NCBI RefSeq assembly: GCF_010015445.1
Contig: NC_053120.1
Coordinates: forward strand, 8,896,114-8,960,113
Length of the DNA: 64,000 bases
DNA from: Perca fluviatilis
Lineage: Eukaryota; Chordata; Actinopteri; Perciformes; Percidae
Direction of reading: 5' to 3'
In this document: positions 24,262-35,794 of the stretch, in pieces
Numbering within the stretch: position 1 is the stretch's first letter
Layout: each line of letters opens with the position of its first letter
Program-made: the position numbers and the translations under genes
Notes under the pieces: model-generated
What the model saw: only the letters and a program-made list of their open reading frames with translations
The model's database searches: none
What the model was told of the DNA's origin: nothing

Positions 24262-24710
24262 TAAAAAAAAAAAGAAGGGTACTAAACAACAGTCAGTAAC
24301 ATTAAAGAACAGCTTGTTTATTGCTAAGGGCATATGGTCAAAATTAAAGATTTAATAACAATGTAATAACTATAACTTATAACAATAACTTATTTCACCA
24401 GTAAATTGCTGTTGAAAGACAAAAACAACCACCAGATGGGAAAAGGATATTTTACAATAACTTTGAATGTACCACGAGGCTACCTGTGTACACCTTACAC
24501 TGTTTAACGTTAGCTGTCAGCATTTTAACCATGTATAATCCAGCTGCTAGCTAAAGGTAGGCTAACGTCACCTGCTGTCGAGTGTAGTCTAAAGTCAGGC
24601 ACCGAAATGAGGAACTGAAATTTTCGTTCTTATTCGGTCTCGTTACTAATGTTTACGTCGGCACCAGTGCCCTATTGGCAGCCATTTCGGTACCCAACCC
24701 TATTCTAAAC

Positions 24711-26042
24711 CTATAATTTTTTTTTTTTGGACTGTTTTGAGTGTGCATTGTTTAAAACACTAAAAACATTTTCATATATTAACCAATCGATAATTATTTA
24801 GGAGCAGCAAATCACTTTTTTATGTGAAAGTATTAGACAGGAAATAATCAGCCTACCTTCCATTATTTATAATTTGCAGCATCATAAATTGGCAGGCCTT
24901 AAAAACCAAAACACCAACAATCTTGATTGGGGAAAAAAGCAGGAGTAACTAATGCATGAATACAAAAAAACATTTAGAGAATACTATCCTCTAATGACTA
25001 TATCTGTGTATAACGGGGAGCGTACCTTCATTTTTTTTCCCTTCCCATTTGACAGATGAAAGGAACACTGATTAATTGGTCTCTCTGATGCTACTTCTAA
25101 TGAACATCTAGCTCTGACCGTTGGGGGTAAATTAGCTTGATCCTCTTTTTGCAGAACAGAATTAATGAAACCACTATGGATTAAGCTGAAGTGTGCCGTG
25201 TATCATGCTCATGTGCAGTTAGAATACCTCGCACTGGCAACAACTATTCCAATATTTGCCCGAAACGAGGATGCAAAGGTTCAGTAGTTAGCCCTTGTAA
25301 CACTCCGATTAATGAGATTATCAGGCACTAATGAAACTTCAGCGTATCATTACATCTTCAAAATTGGACTATGAAAGTCTGAAAAAGGAACTTAGAGATT
25401 TGAGGGTCTTTGTGTGATAAGCTTGAAATTAAAGCATATATTTAGTATATTTACTGTGCCTATAATTACACCTTATGTCAAAGCACACAGATTTTAAAAT
25501 GAACTGAGTCGAATCTATAAATAATAATTTTAACCACTAGGCCTGAGAGCTCCCACCTTTATAAAATCAGATGGTGAGAGATTGATGCTTCAGGACTTCA
25601 AGAACAGTGTTTTCACACCACGAGTGCCAGAAACAGTGTGACTGCAACGCTTAGTTGTTGAGAGTAGAGCACAGCGTGTCCCCCAAGAGCAGTTCACTGT
25701 AGCAGCTCTGGTGTGTCAAACACTGCAGGAGAGGAGATGTTATGCAGAGGACAGTAACATATCCAAAGTGGAGAAACAGGGTATCAAAACTTTCACTGTC
25801 AAGTGTCAACGTATTACATTCGTTTTTTCCACACAACATCAGCTGGTGGCAACCAACGCATTATTAGCATGTCATGTGGTTATGTTTTGTCAACTAAAAG
25901 CACTTGGTTATGGACAGGAAAAGATTGTGGAAACCTTCTTAAATGTATTTTAACAATCTGCAAAACAAAACATTGACCTTATAAAATCTTTAATGGCAAA
26001 TTTCTTAGCAAAACGTTGCCTCTTTACACATCCAGCTCACAC
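24711..26042. other. unique non-coding sequence
   Basis: No transposon or coding signal. Contains the candidate regulatory block at 25020-25420. Confidence 0.5.
25020..25420. other. candidate conserved non-coding element
   Basis: Complex, repeat-free block with ATTA-type cores (CTGATTAATTGG, CAGAATTAATGAAACC, CCGATTAATGAG) spaced through about 400 bp. No frame over 60 codons. A developmental enhancer is a reasonable but unproven reading. Confidence 0.3.
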
Positions 26043-26045
26043 TAA

Positions 26046-26765
26046 GGGCCGTTACAGAGTCAACGCATCGGTACGCATACGCGTCCACAAGGCTACGCAT
26101 CGCTACGCTTCGGCCGCCATTATGCGTCGATGCATAGCCAAATGTGTCGTCCCATTTTTTGATACGCGACGCGCCGATGCGCACAATACTATGTGTTGTC
26201 GGTGGGGGCGACACTGCACGTATTGTACATTAAAAATATTGAATCAACATATCTGTGCAATTTTGTCAAACATAGGACTACTGAGTCACATTTTTCGGTA
26301 TGTATTGACGTTGTGTGTAGTCTATGCTGTGTGCCCTCCTCAAGAGGCGAGAGAGAGACCCAAATGTATCTATATATTTTTAAAACCTGCTAAACCATTT
26401 ATAAGCGACCTTTTATCAATGTATTGGTCAGTGCTACCCAATCTTAGCATACTGTACTGGTGGGGAAACAAGCATCTGATAAAAAGAAATCAGCCAGCCA
26501 GCTGCTCCCTGACCATAGGTATATATATCTATGCTCCCTGACAAGAGCCACTCTCCGGGAGGGTCTGGCTCTGCCGACCGAACACCGTGGAGCACTCTGC
26601 TACCCCCTGTTGCGTGGGCGGTGTATTGCATTTCACGCATCGCCCATGACGCTTGGGTCTACTTGCGCTGTTGTTTAGACTATAAAGGGGCCTTTCGCGC
26701 GCGTTGCTTGTTGCGTTTTCGTTGCTTGTTCGCGTTGCTTGTTCGCGTTGACTCTGTAACGGCCC
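26046..26765. mobile_element. PIF/Harbinger-type MITE, 720 bp
   Basis: Perfect inverted termini GGGCCGTTACAGAGTCAAC (left) and its complement at the right, continuing to 21 bp. They are flanked by the 3-bp direct repeat TAA (26043-26045, 26766-26768), the target duplication expected for PIF/Harbinger. The right subterminal region has GTTGCTTGTTCGC repeats, and the left has TACGCATCGC-like units. The long frames here (182 and 100 codons) cross or lie within the element, with no transposase similarity. Confidence 0.88.
26702..26753 (+). repeat. subterminal GTTGCTTGTTCGC repeats
   Basis: Three to four imperfect copies of a ~13-bp unit immediately inside the right inverted repeat. Subterminal repeats are common transposase-binding sites in DNA transposons. 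Confidence 0.75.
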
Positions 26766-26768
26766 TAA

Positions 26769-27657
26769 GCAAAATTAGCATTCATCCAGAGTTGTGTTTC
26801 TGGCCTCCTGGTAAATGTACGTCTTTATTTTAGCTCTGTTTATGTCCCCACTAACTACTGAGCAAAATATCTGGCTATCAAGGTACAAAATGCTGTACTG
26901 TGTTCACCATCTAGCCGCTAACGCAGTTTGGTGCTGGGCATGTAGTGTAGAGTGTAGTTTTTTTGCTAAAACCAGGTGCCCCTGGCGATTAGAAACAAGG
27001 TTGAGAGTGATGAGACTTTGTGCGGCACAAGAACACTTGCTGGACTGGAAAAGGTCTTGCCAATGGACATAAACCAGGCATCAATATGCAAAGCCAATAC
27101 CTAAACATAATGTTCAGAAGACAGGGTTGCACCAGAAGCACAATTGATTGTTCAAACGATCATTAACCTGTATTTAGAACATGGCTTGTTTTATATTCTG
27201 TATGATAATTTGTCTCATTGTAGTACTGTATGTAAAAACATTATTGGATTTGTAAATTCACACCACACCGTAGGTCAAAAACCTTAAATGTTAAAGATAC
27301 AAATGCAAAAACAAAAAGGTCACAAATACAATTTGGTCTCTTTGTTTTGCAACTGCACATGCTCCTTGTGAGAATATGAGCAGGGATGTGGGTTACATAA
27401 TCTGTGTGGTTCAGTAGAGCCAGATAGGGTCAGCTGGAAAGAAATTATGCACCCAAGGCCACAGCAGTGGTGTCATGTCTGGAAGATTTGTTTTCACAAA
27501 CTGAGAGGAAAGCTATTTTCTAACAAACACACTTAAAAAAAAGGGGAATCATATGCTTTTCCTAAAAGCTGCAGTCCAGAATTTGTGTGACATTTGAGCT
27601 GGATTTGCCACAGCAAAATTGTATTTTTGGCACTTTACTGCTTGATATGAATTTAAA
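26769..27657. other. unique non-coding sequence
   Basis: No feature recognised. Confidence 0.5.
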
Positions 27658-27700
27658 CATTAATAATAATAATAATAATAATATTAATAATAATAATAAC
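27658..27700. repeat. (AAT)n trinucleotide repeat
   Basis: AAT array with one interruption. The poly-Asn open frame here is a by-product. Confidence 0.96.
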
Positions 27701-27890
27701 TTATTTTATAGCAACTTTCAAGAAACCCAAGGACACTGTAACTGTACTGTGGCTAAGCTAAAGGAGGTTGTAGGTTGTGGTGGACAGGTGGTGTTTCAGA
27801 ATTTGTTTTTTAATAAATTCCAGGAATGTATCTGGGAGGGTTGTTCCAGAGAGATGGGGCTGCAACACATTGACAGCACAAAGTAGCAGC
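27701..27890 (-). repeat. LINE 3'-region-like dispersed repeat
   Basis: Contains TTTCAAGAAACCCAAGGACA next to TTATTTTATAGCA, then GGTGTTTCAGAATTTG and GTTCCAGAGAGATGGGGC. I recognise these blocks, in this order, from an abundant fish retroelement end. No reverse transcriptase. The AAT array next to it may have grown from its tail. Confidence 0.5.
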
Positions 27891-28533
27891 ATGTTTTAGC
27901 TGTATAAATAGAAATATTCCAGTGCCCACAAGTCATTATAAAAAATAAACTGTGGAGTCCTCTCACATGTCTTCTTTGTAGTAGCTACTGCTGTGTGGGT
28001 GGAGGTGCGGAAGAGGTTCAGCCATGTTTCCTTCTGCTTTGTAAGAAGATTCTGGATTTGCCTCTTAAGTTTTGATGTATCTCTTCATGTCGGCAGAGAC
28101 GGTTCCTTGCAGTGACCATAACCCACCACATACATTGAATTCAGATCCATGTTTTGTCATCCGAGAATTATTGTTTATATAACAAAAATGATAATTTTTA
28201 TAAAAAATTAATTGTATAAACCAGGTTAATAATGCATATCATTATGCAACCACAGCACATTCAGAACAGTTTGGATATTGGTAAAAACATCTCTGAATAA
28301 GAATGATATGACAATGCAACTTTTGGTTTTGGCAGTGCTGTTTTTATGCACATAATATCACTAATATCATATAGAACATAAAAGCAAATCCGACCAGGTG
28401 GTAGTTGTAACGGTGTGTCACCAAAAAGCAGCAACATTTTCATAGTTTGCAACAACAGCTGCAGTGCTAGATAGCCTGGATGTTCAAAGTTCAAATGGAC
28501 TGAGATTTCTGCAGAGTGGTCAGTATAATGTTC
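27891..28533. other. unique non-coding sequence
   Basis: No feature recognised. Confidence 0.5.
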
Positions 28534-28541
28534 ATGTCAAG

Positions 28542-29467
28542 TAGTGTTAATTTTGTCACCTATTTTTAATTTAGTCTTAGTCTTAGTCTTGTGCCAAAAA
28601 ATTTTGATAGTCAAGTTTTAGTCGACTAAAAGTCTTGTCATTTTAGTCTAGTTTTAGTCAAAAGAGAACTCAAGGTAAGTTTTAGTCGACTAAAAGTCTC
28701 GCCATTTTAGTCAAGTTTTAGTCAAAACATTTTAGTCTTTTTTTAAATAAATTATTTCTGATAACCATTTCAGTCAAATAGTTATAAAAATAAATAAATG
28801 CTATAAAGTTATATAAATATTGAGCCTCTTCCTTATTTCACCAGTAAACGACAAAAACAACCACTGCATGGGGAAAGGATATTTTACAATAAAATAAATG
28901 CAGCACGAAACTGGAAAGGCGTATTTCAAGTGAACGCAACATATGTTGTTTTTTTAGACAACGGCAGCTGCAGACTGTCGTACGTCTCGTGTTGGAAATA
29001 GAGACAAACCTTTACACCGTTTAGCTGTCAGCATTTTAACTGTGTTAAATCCAACTGCTAGCTAACGGTAGGCTAACGTTACCTGCTGCCAAGTGTAGTG
29101 TTAACTAGCGCCCCGTGCAGCGATGTTTTGCATCAGAGAGAAGCACAGGCTATTCGGTCCGGTAGATAACGGTCGTTAGGGCACCTGTCGGTGCCATAGC
29201 ACCGGGTCTCGGTAACAGCTGAATATTCTATCTCATGATGAAAAAGTAGAGACGATTGTAGACGAAAATGAAGAGAGATTTTATCTTAGTTTTTATTTTA
29301 TGCAAAACATTTTAGTCTCGTCTTTTTTCGTCAACAATAATGCATGTTAATTTAGTCTTAGTCAGCGTTTTTGGACATTGGCGCAGTCTCGTCATCGTCT
29401 CGTCTTAGTCATGGAAAAAAAGGTCGTTGACGAACATATTTAGTCTCGTCTGACGAAATTAACACTA
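28542..29467. mobile_element. hAT-like non-autonomous element, 926 bp
   Basis: The termini TAGTGTTAATTTTGTCA (28542) and TGACGAAATTAACACTA (to 29467) are inverted repeats with one mismatch. They are bracketed by an exact 8-bp duplication ATGTCAAG (28534-28541, 29468-29475). Both subterminal regions are packed with TTTTAGTC/GACTAAAA words, including palindromic TTTTAGTCGACTAAAA (twice), typical hAT subterminal motifs. The centre (28833-29099) is related to 24390-24588 in another element. No transposase frame. Confidence 0.94.
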
Positions 29468-29475
29468 ATGTCAAG

Positions 29476-29580
29476 TCAACTTTATTGTCAATTCTGCAAT
29501 ATATGCCAGACTTATAGACCAATTAAAAATACATTACTCGGTGCAATAAAGACACGTACAACAATTATAAAAAAAACACG
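29476..29580. repeat. probable LINE 3'-end fragment
   Basis: ATGTCAAGTCAACTTTATTG followed by TCAATTCTGCAATATATGCC is a known fish retroelement end. The adjacent hAT-like element used its first bases as target site. Confidence 0.5.
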
Positions 29581-31707
29581 TGATTCTACTGTATCATTTT
29601 TATTTTCAGATTTTTTGTGTTAAGGTGGGAAAATGGTCCATAGCATGCAGAGGATTCTTGTAACCTTGTAGAACAGCAGCCACTACTTCATACATTACAT
29701 CCTGCAGTGTACAGTGCCGTAATTGCATGCAACCACCTGTCTCACAGCTGTGCGTAACAGACTATTAGCAGTCTTGACAGCACTAGCAAGCCATTCTGTG
29801 ACGTCCATCGTTTGCGGCCTACTGGGAATACTCAGGAGCACTCTGCTGGATCAGACCAACGGACTGCAGCAAGCAAATGCTTCCTGACTGAACTTACATA
29901 GCTCGTTGATGATGACATGTTTCATTTTGATGGTGCGAGTAAATCTTGAAGATGCCTTTACACTTAAATTCAAAAACTGGGCCTCAGGTACAGAACACTG
30001 GCTCCTTCTATAAAGCTCTGGCACATTTACAGATCCCAACAGCGAAGTTGCACTTTTATTTGTGTCTAGTCTTGCATCCTCCTGGCGGTTACCAGAACAC
30101 TTTTTTTTATCTGTGGGGTTACGTGTCTTAATATACAGTATCTGAGAGGGTATATCTATGTGCTTTTGTCATATTCTCCCCAGTATAGGTTTTATAGCTT
30201 GAAGAAGTTGAAAGAGGGGGGACCTCAGTACTCTGTAGCTACAGTATATAATAGCTGGGTGCAGCATGTGACATTGCAGAGGGGAAATTCGCACTGAGGG
30301 CTGTCATATGGTGTGTGGATATGCCATCCATAAACCCTGAAGGTGTGAGAGTGATAAAACCCTGTTTTGTTGTTTTGCAAGGGAGAATTCTCCTATTAAC
30401 TTTGGTTTGATTGCATATAAACATGGAATGCAGGCGGCAGATTACTTGTTTCCAGAAATCCCTGGCTGAGCGCTGCTGTATCTGCTGCCAAAGGAGGTAG
30501 GTTACATGGCTGGGAGCATCGTAGCCTCAGCCATGGATGGCAGCCTGCAAAGACCAGTGTCTGGTGCCAGGGTTACGGGTATGTAAAGGGAGTCAAATTA
30601 GCCCATTACACTCAGACACTGTTTGTCACCAGCCGAGTGAGATCTGCTGCTCGCACTCTCTCTATCGCTGTCTTTCCTCCATTTGGATCGGGCTCCTGCC
30701 CCAAATGCCTTTCAACCGCTGTCTCTTTATCACATTGATACACTCGCTTACCAAGAATATAAACTCACTGACTCACTCACACACATACACAAATAGTCAG
30801 CCTTCAATCCATCCCATGCTGTCCAGACAAATCAACACTTGGAGCCAGAGGCTTGCCATCCATCTGGTCAGCCAGTTCCAGCGGGTCACAGCATGCAGAA
30901 AGAGAGAGAGTGCCTTATAATCCTCATCCTGCCTGAGAACTAGAGGGTTCTGATAGTTTCCCCCCCAAGTCAAAGTCAAGGACGGTGAGTACAACTCTGC
31001 CACATGGCAGCCAAGGTGACCAAACTCTGTAATCTCTCTTCCTCTCATTCTGTTTTGCTCTTTCTCACTCATTCTCTCTTTCTGACACTCAACCACACAC
31101 CTCTTGCCTTTTTTTCTTTTAGTCACTCAGTACATTTCCTATGGAGGTTTGATTGTACCAAATCCAGTGGGAAAGGCACACTTTGCAGACACAGCAGCTG
31201 ATGTACTGTACTCCACAGTGATTAGTGTGAGGCCAGCTCCCTAACATTTTCAAGCCAGGGGCAGAGAAACCTGGGAAGTGTGTAGGCCTATCCTCAAATG
31301 TTGGAGGAGATTGCAAAGTACACTTTAGACTGCACTTTTTCACATGTGCTGGAGTTGGTTTGGCTCTAACCAGAAGTTGTTACTGCTGCCACACTTTTAT
31401 ACTGGCCTAGTTTGGGTGCGAGCAGACAAATGAATCATAAACAAAGCTGTGCTGTCAAGATGATAGGGCTTTTATTGCAGAATGGAAAATTATGTTACGC
31501 AGATTCGCTCTGCCTTCTGGCCTATGCACACTGGCAAAGAATGCGGTTAGATAATACTCACATTGGCTTGCTCCCTTATAATTCGGTTAAAGAAAAAGTA
31601 TACATGAATGCATTACGAAGAACGGCAAAAATGTCAGCAATTTTAGAAATCAGTTTTATTGCAACATTTACTTATTGTACTGCAGAGTTCCTTGGTTGAC
31701 TGTTTTG
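29581..31707. other. unique non-coding sequence
   Basis: About 2.1 kb without transposon ends. The 127-codon (30537-30920) and 109-codon (30797-31126, minus) frames have no domain and overlap each other on opposite strands. Confidence 0.45.
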
Positions 31708-32014
31708 TTAATCTGTATTTATTCAGGGAAGGTTGGCTGGAGACGCACACTCATTTTCACCCTGCTACAGTATACAGCACTGGGAGCAGAACACTATAGC
31801 TATTGTTTTCAGTAGCTGGACAATGAGCAGCTCCACTGGAGCAGTGGGAGGTTAAATGCTTAGCTCAAGGGCACCTCATTTTTGGTTGTCATGGGACCAC
31901 AGATAGCTACCGGTTCTCTTTCCTGATCAAATTTTCGAGGAGGTCCGGGGGTTTGAAGCACTGACCTTCCACTCGTAGGCTGCCTACTTGTCTAACCCGC
32001 GGGCTATATACACC
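31708..32014 (-). mobile_element. tRNA-derived SINE, same family as at 9745
   Basis: Minus-strand head from about 32014 with box A-like TAGCCCGCGGGTTAGA and box B-like GTGCTTCAAACCCC. The body has GAGCAGCTCCACTGGAGC and CTCAAGGGCACCTCA, identical or nearly identical to the copy at 9745-10550. The tail is at 31708-31740. Intact across the point where the other copy is interrupted (TCTAAC here, TTTAAC there). Confidence 0.8.
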
Positions 32015-32200
32015 ACACACAAAGTGACCTGAGATGACCTCCGTGCCAGACTGAGCAAGGACTGTTTGAGTTAGATACAGATTTAAATGTCATGTTCTGG
32101 CCAGATGTACAGCTACCTAAGCCCATACTAAGCCCATACATATCTGTATGTATTTAATGTGGAAAACAAAATGTTCATGTTTAATTCTGCACCATCTTGA
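32015..32200. other. unique non-coding spacer
   Basis: Nothing recognised. Confidence 0.5.
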
Positions 32201-32511
32201 TTAACCCTCCTGTTGTCCTCAGGTCAAATTCGACCCATTTTTAAAGAAGTTTCTATATCAGAAATTTGGGTTTCTTTCAACCAAATTGTCAAAAAAAATA
32301 AAAATAACATGGATAGTTCCCTACAACGCTCTTCACAAGTAAAATATATGCTTAGTTCACTACTTACATTGAATTTGGGTGTTTAATTCAATTTTATAGC
32401 ATTTGAAAGAATATTTGATAAAAGAACATTAAAAAAAGTGACAAAAATTTCGGAAAAAACTAAAAGATGTTAAAAAAGGTGCATTGTTGACGGAAAGACA
32501 ACAAGGGTTAA
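32201..32511. mobile_element. TTAA-type MITE, 311 bp
   Basis: Starts TTAACCCTCCTGTTGTCCTC and ends with the inverted ACAACAAGGGTTAA. TTAA is included at both ends (32201-32204, 32508-32511), fitting the piggyBac/Kolobok target preference. The interior is AT-rich and non-coding. GGTCAAATTCGACCC just inside the left end is a 15-bp palindromic motif I know from this abundant vertebrate repeat. Confidence 0.85.
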
Positions 32512-34834
32512 GGCTGAGCAATATGGCTGAAATCAATATCACCATATTGATATGAATGTTTTTCTATGCTATAAATAATCAGTGCATACTAACTATTATG
32601 TAAAATAGTCAAATTTATGTAAGCATTGAATTCTGTTCTGCTTTAATGTCTTTTATTGGAAACAAATATAGTTTTATTGATAATTTATTAAATTATCATT
32701 TTGATTTGGTCTGATTTATGTAACTTTTGTTTCCAGCCAACCAACTGGATATGTAATGTGCTGAATGTGGCATTTGTATAGGTAGTTGAAGATATATTTT
32801 TGTCAAACATTGGTTAAAATACTGTATCTCCATTGTAAACATACAGGCATTGGATAAGGTAAAGACAAGATGGATGGAAAATAGGCTGGAAAAGACAGCA
32901 AATGAAGTTATTTTTGGTTGTTTTGCTGCAGCAATGTAATGTTAGCCATGTAATCATGAATATCCCTCGTGGACTTAGCAGTCAGTCAGGTGAAGTGGAA
33001 ACGCATGGTGACAATTGCCATTTGGACGAGAAGAGCCGACGGTATATGACTAGTCATGAAATGGATGAGGTAGAAATGCCTCCACATGTATCGCAAACAG
33101 CTCGCAGAGAACAATTCAATTTCGAACACTTGAAAACTGCAACTTTGAATAAGTAAGCATGAAGGACAAAACAACATTCACCTAAAATACACTGAGGTCC
33201 GCCTGACGATTAAATAAAAATTCCACACCACAGGGCTTATATGCTTGACATTGCTTTTAAACGCCTACTCCATGGCCTTTGGCTCCGAATCTGTCGCCTT
33301 TTCAGGTGGCTTTTGGTTCCACATAACTAGACCTACGGGTGCACTATGGACCCTACTCCGGCTTACTGTGGTGTGAAATTGCATACGCAACCTTGAAATG
33401 ATTTCCACAATAGCAGATGGTCTTAGCAATGGAGAAAAATACGTTTTTCCCGCCTGTCGGTAGAAGGGAAGGTGACAATAAATGAAAGTTTGATTAGAAA
33501 ACGACACCTGGGGGGTTATGAAAGGTGACAGGAGAGTGAGCCTCTGCAAACTCCTAAGTGGAGAAAAAATACATTTCATCTTTGACTGATTATGATGGAG
33601 CACACAGATGAGAGCTTTATTAATTACGAAACCATAATCCTTTTCCCAACTGGGCTTTAAAAGTGGCAAATCGGTGTTAGCAGAGGCTACATGTTCACAC
33701 CAAAACAAAAACTCATTAGAAGAGAAAATTAAAATAGTTCATAAGAAACCATTTCTCTCAGACATGTAGTACATAGAATAAGTATGGCTCACATATATAT
33801 TAATAGGAAAGTAAGAGCACTGCTGTAAATAGTCAGGATACAACATGTACTACAATTCAGATAATGCACACAACCTCAAGGGCTTCAATATTTTCCACTG
33901 CAAATACAAAGCTGATAACAATCAAGAAATTACAATACAAGCTAGTTTCTGACATGCTTATTATGCCACAAAGTGCACTTTAAATAATGTGCCTCTGGAA
34001 TCAGCTAAGTACATAGAAAATATGCTGAATCATAAAATACAGTCTGAAGGGACTGGTACTTTAAAACCAGAGTGTTTGGTGACTGTGGCAATGATTTATG
34101 AGGCAAATTCAGAAGGAACCATTTTCTCATTAGAGAGGAGAACATTGAACCAACCCCCTCTCTTACAGCTTAGTGAACTAAATGCTCAATGATTGATGCT
34201 GATGCTGATGTGCTTACTGCACATTCAGAGTCCCAATCTAAATTGCAGATGTCAGCCATCGCTGCACTCTTTTATATTCAAACAACATGGTCAAAGAATG
34301 AATCACTTTTAGGGGGTCAATATATCCACATTACTTATACTTGTTGATTTAGTGTCGTTTGCTATTTAATCACTGCAAATATATAAGGTAGATGGACTTT
34401 AAATGGACGACCACCAACTGTTGCTTCATTTTTCATTCATTCATTCACTCATTTACTTCTAAAGTGGCAGAATCAATATTATAAGTGCGATGGTAAACTG
34501 GTGCAGAGCTCTTTTAAGCATTGAGGTGGACGGTCATAGTCAAGTCAAGATATATACGTCATTTTGATTTAGAATTATTTAGAATCTAATTTACTTAACA
34601 TTTACTTAAATACAACCAGTAAGCGATAAGAGGGGGGATGCCATCCCCCTTGTTGGCTAAATGTTTATCGTTCATCTGACTGAGGTTTGTGTGGTTAGAA
34701 TCTATGGCCCCAACCATGGCTCTGAAAGCCTGTCTGTGCTGTGTATTGATAAATCCATGACGCTGTCCGTGGTGCTTAAGTAGCATACTTATGTGTAATT
34801 GCAACTCTATCCCCTTTTGTCAGTCTTGGATCTA
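32512..34834. other. unique non-coding sequence with candidate regulatory block
   Basis: No transposon ends. An AT-rich segment after 32513 begins GGCTGAGCAATATGGC, which resembles an eroded repeat start. The 84-codon frame at 32902-33156 follows a splice-acceptor-like TTGTTTTGCTGCAG but has no domain. The block at 33245-33720 is listed separately. Confidence 0.45.
33245..33720. other. candidate conserved non-coding element
   Basis: Repeat-free, compositionally balanced block including TTTATTAATTACGAAACC. A minus-strand frame is open for 147 codons, the longest not explained by repeats except those in transposons. The translation has no recognisable domain, so I read it as non-coding. Confidence 0.3.
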
Positions 34835-35275
34835 TATTCTTTTAATACGCGCCTACACTACTGCAACTCACTCCTGACTGGTGTGCCTGCATGTCATATG
34901 ACCTCTGCAGCTCATGAATGCCCGTCACCCAGCTGGACTTTAACCTAGCCAAGTTCCCCCACACTATCCCACTCCACTGCACCCTGCACTGGCTCCCGGT
35001 GGCAGCTTAAATCCGATTCAAGACACTGGTACTTTTTTGTAAATGGCTCAGGCCCATCCTACATCCAGGAGAGGGTAAAACTATACACCCCAGTCTGTCC
35101 ACCACACTCTGCTACTTTCAATCGGCTTGCTACTCCCTCTCCACGAAGGTGGCCCTGCTAAGCTCAACTATATCACCACTGTTTGCTGTCCTGGCTCCAC
35201 AATGGTGGAACAAACTCCCCATTGACATAAGGACATCTAAGGTGCATCTCACTTCCTTAAATTGAATCCCGGGTT
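34835..35275 (+). pseudogene. broken LINE reverse transcriptase C-terminus
   Basis: Translated pieces match the C-terminal part of L2/CR1/Rex1-like fish LINE reverse transcriptases in the expected order. They are HYCNSLLTGVPA (from about 34857), LHWLPVAA then a stop then IRFKTLVL (about 34985-35035), NGSGPSYIQE (about 35041), NRLATPSPR (about 35120) and FAVLAPQWWNKLPIDIRT (about 35183). In-frame stops, frameshifts and the missing catalytic core show a dead 5'-truncated copy. The family is recognised from motifs by eye; the exact clade is not resolved. Confidence 0.82.
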
Positions 35276-35734
35276 CCTCCACTTGCTTCCCTTCCTCACG
35301 TCTTAATCCATCCCACCGAGAACGCACATGCAGACGCGTAAAACTATCGGTAAGCAGGGTAAGCGGTGCTTAAGGGCCCGGACTTTCAGGGGCCCGCATT
35401 ACTGGAAGATATTGATTGACAGCCGGGGCCCCCTATCGCATTTTCATTACTCGCGACAATCCCAGCAGTCCCATGTGCAGCCACTGACCAAGCGGGAGTG
35501 AGAACGGGTCAAATTAATTTCCTTGTTTCTGTTATGAAGACGAGACGTGTGTGACTCGAACATCTCACATTTACCAACAAAACGTACAGCGAAAGACCCT
35601 GTATACATTTTAACATCAAGGTACGCTGTAACGCTTTTTCACTATATAGTCACTGAAGCGGCTGCTGTTTCAATACTGTCAGCTCTCTGCAGTGGGCGGG
35701 GCTGCTGCTCCATTTCCTCCACGACTGACGCGTT
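35276..35734. other. non-coding, possible eroded transposon
   Basis: GC-rich stretch with GGGCCC-type words (35370-35435) that recalls a hAT-type transposon region, but I found no paired ends or duplications. Confidence 0.35.
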
Positions 35735-35744
35735 ACACACACAA

Positions 35745-35792
<48 letters not shown>
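35735..35792. repeat. (CA)n microsatellite
   Basis: CA tract of about 29 units with two early interruptions. Confidence 0.97.

Positions 35793-35794
<2 letters not shown>

Larger units (their letters stand above)
23456..24702. mobile_element. hAT-like MITE with nested TTAA element
   Basis: The termini TAGGGTTGGGTA (23456) and TACCCAACCCTA (to 24702) are perfect 12-bp inverted repeats. They are bracketed by an exact 8-bp duplication TTCTAAAC (23448-23455, 24703-24710), as expected for hAT. After removing the insertion at 23554-24261 the element is about 540 bp and non-coding. Its right half (24390-24588) is homologous to an internal part of the hAT-like element at 28542-29467, although the termini differ. 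Confidence 0.92.

Noticed and set aside
25993..26541. 182-codon open frame, the longest in the window
   Set aside because: It begins outside and runs into the Harbinger-type MITE at 26046, and has no domain; a chance frame.
30537..31126. Overlapping 127- and 109-codon frames on opposite strands as genes
   Set aside because: No domain, no splice evidence, mutual overlap.
33265..33708. 147-codon minus-strand frame as a gene
   Set aside because: No recognisable domain or exon structure. Kept only as part of a candidate conserved block.
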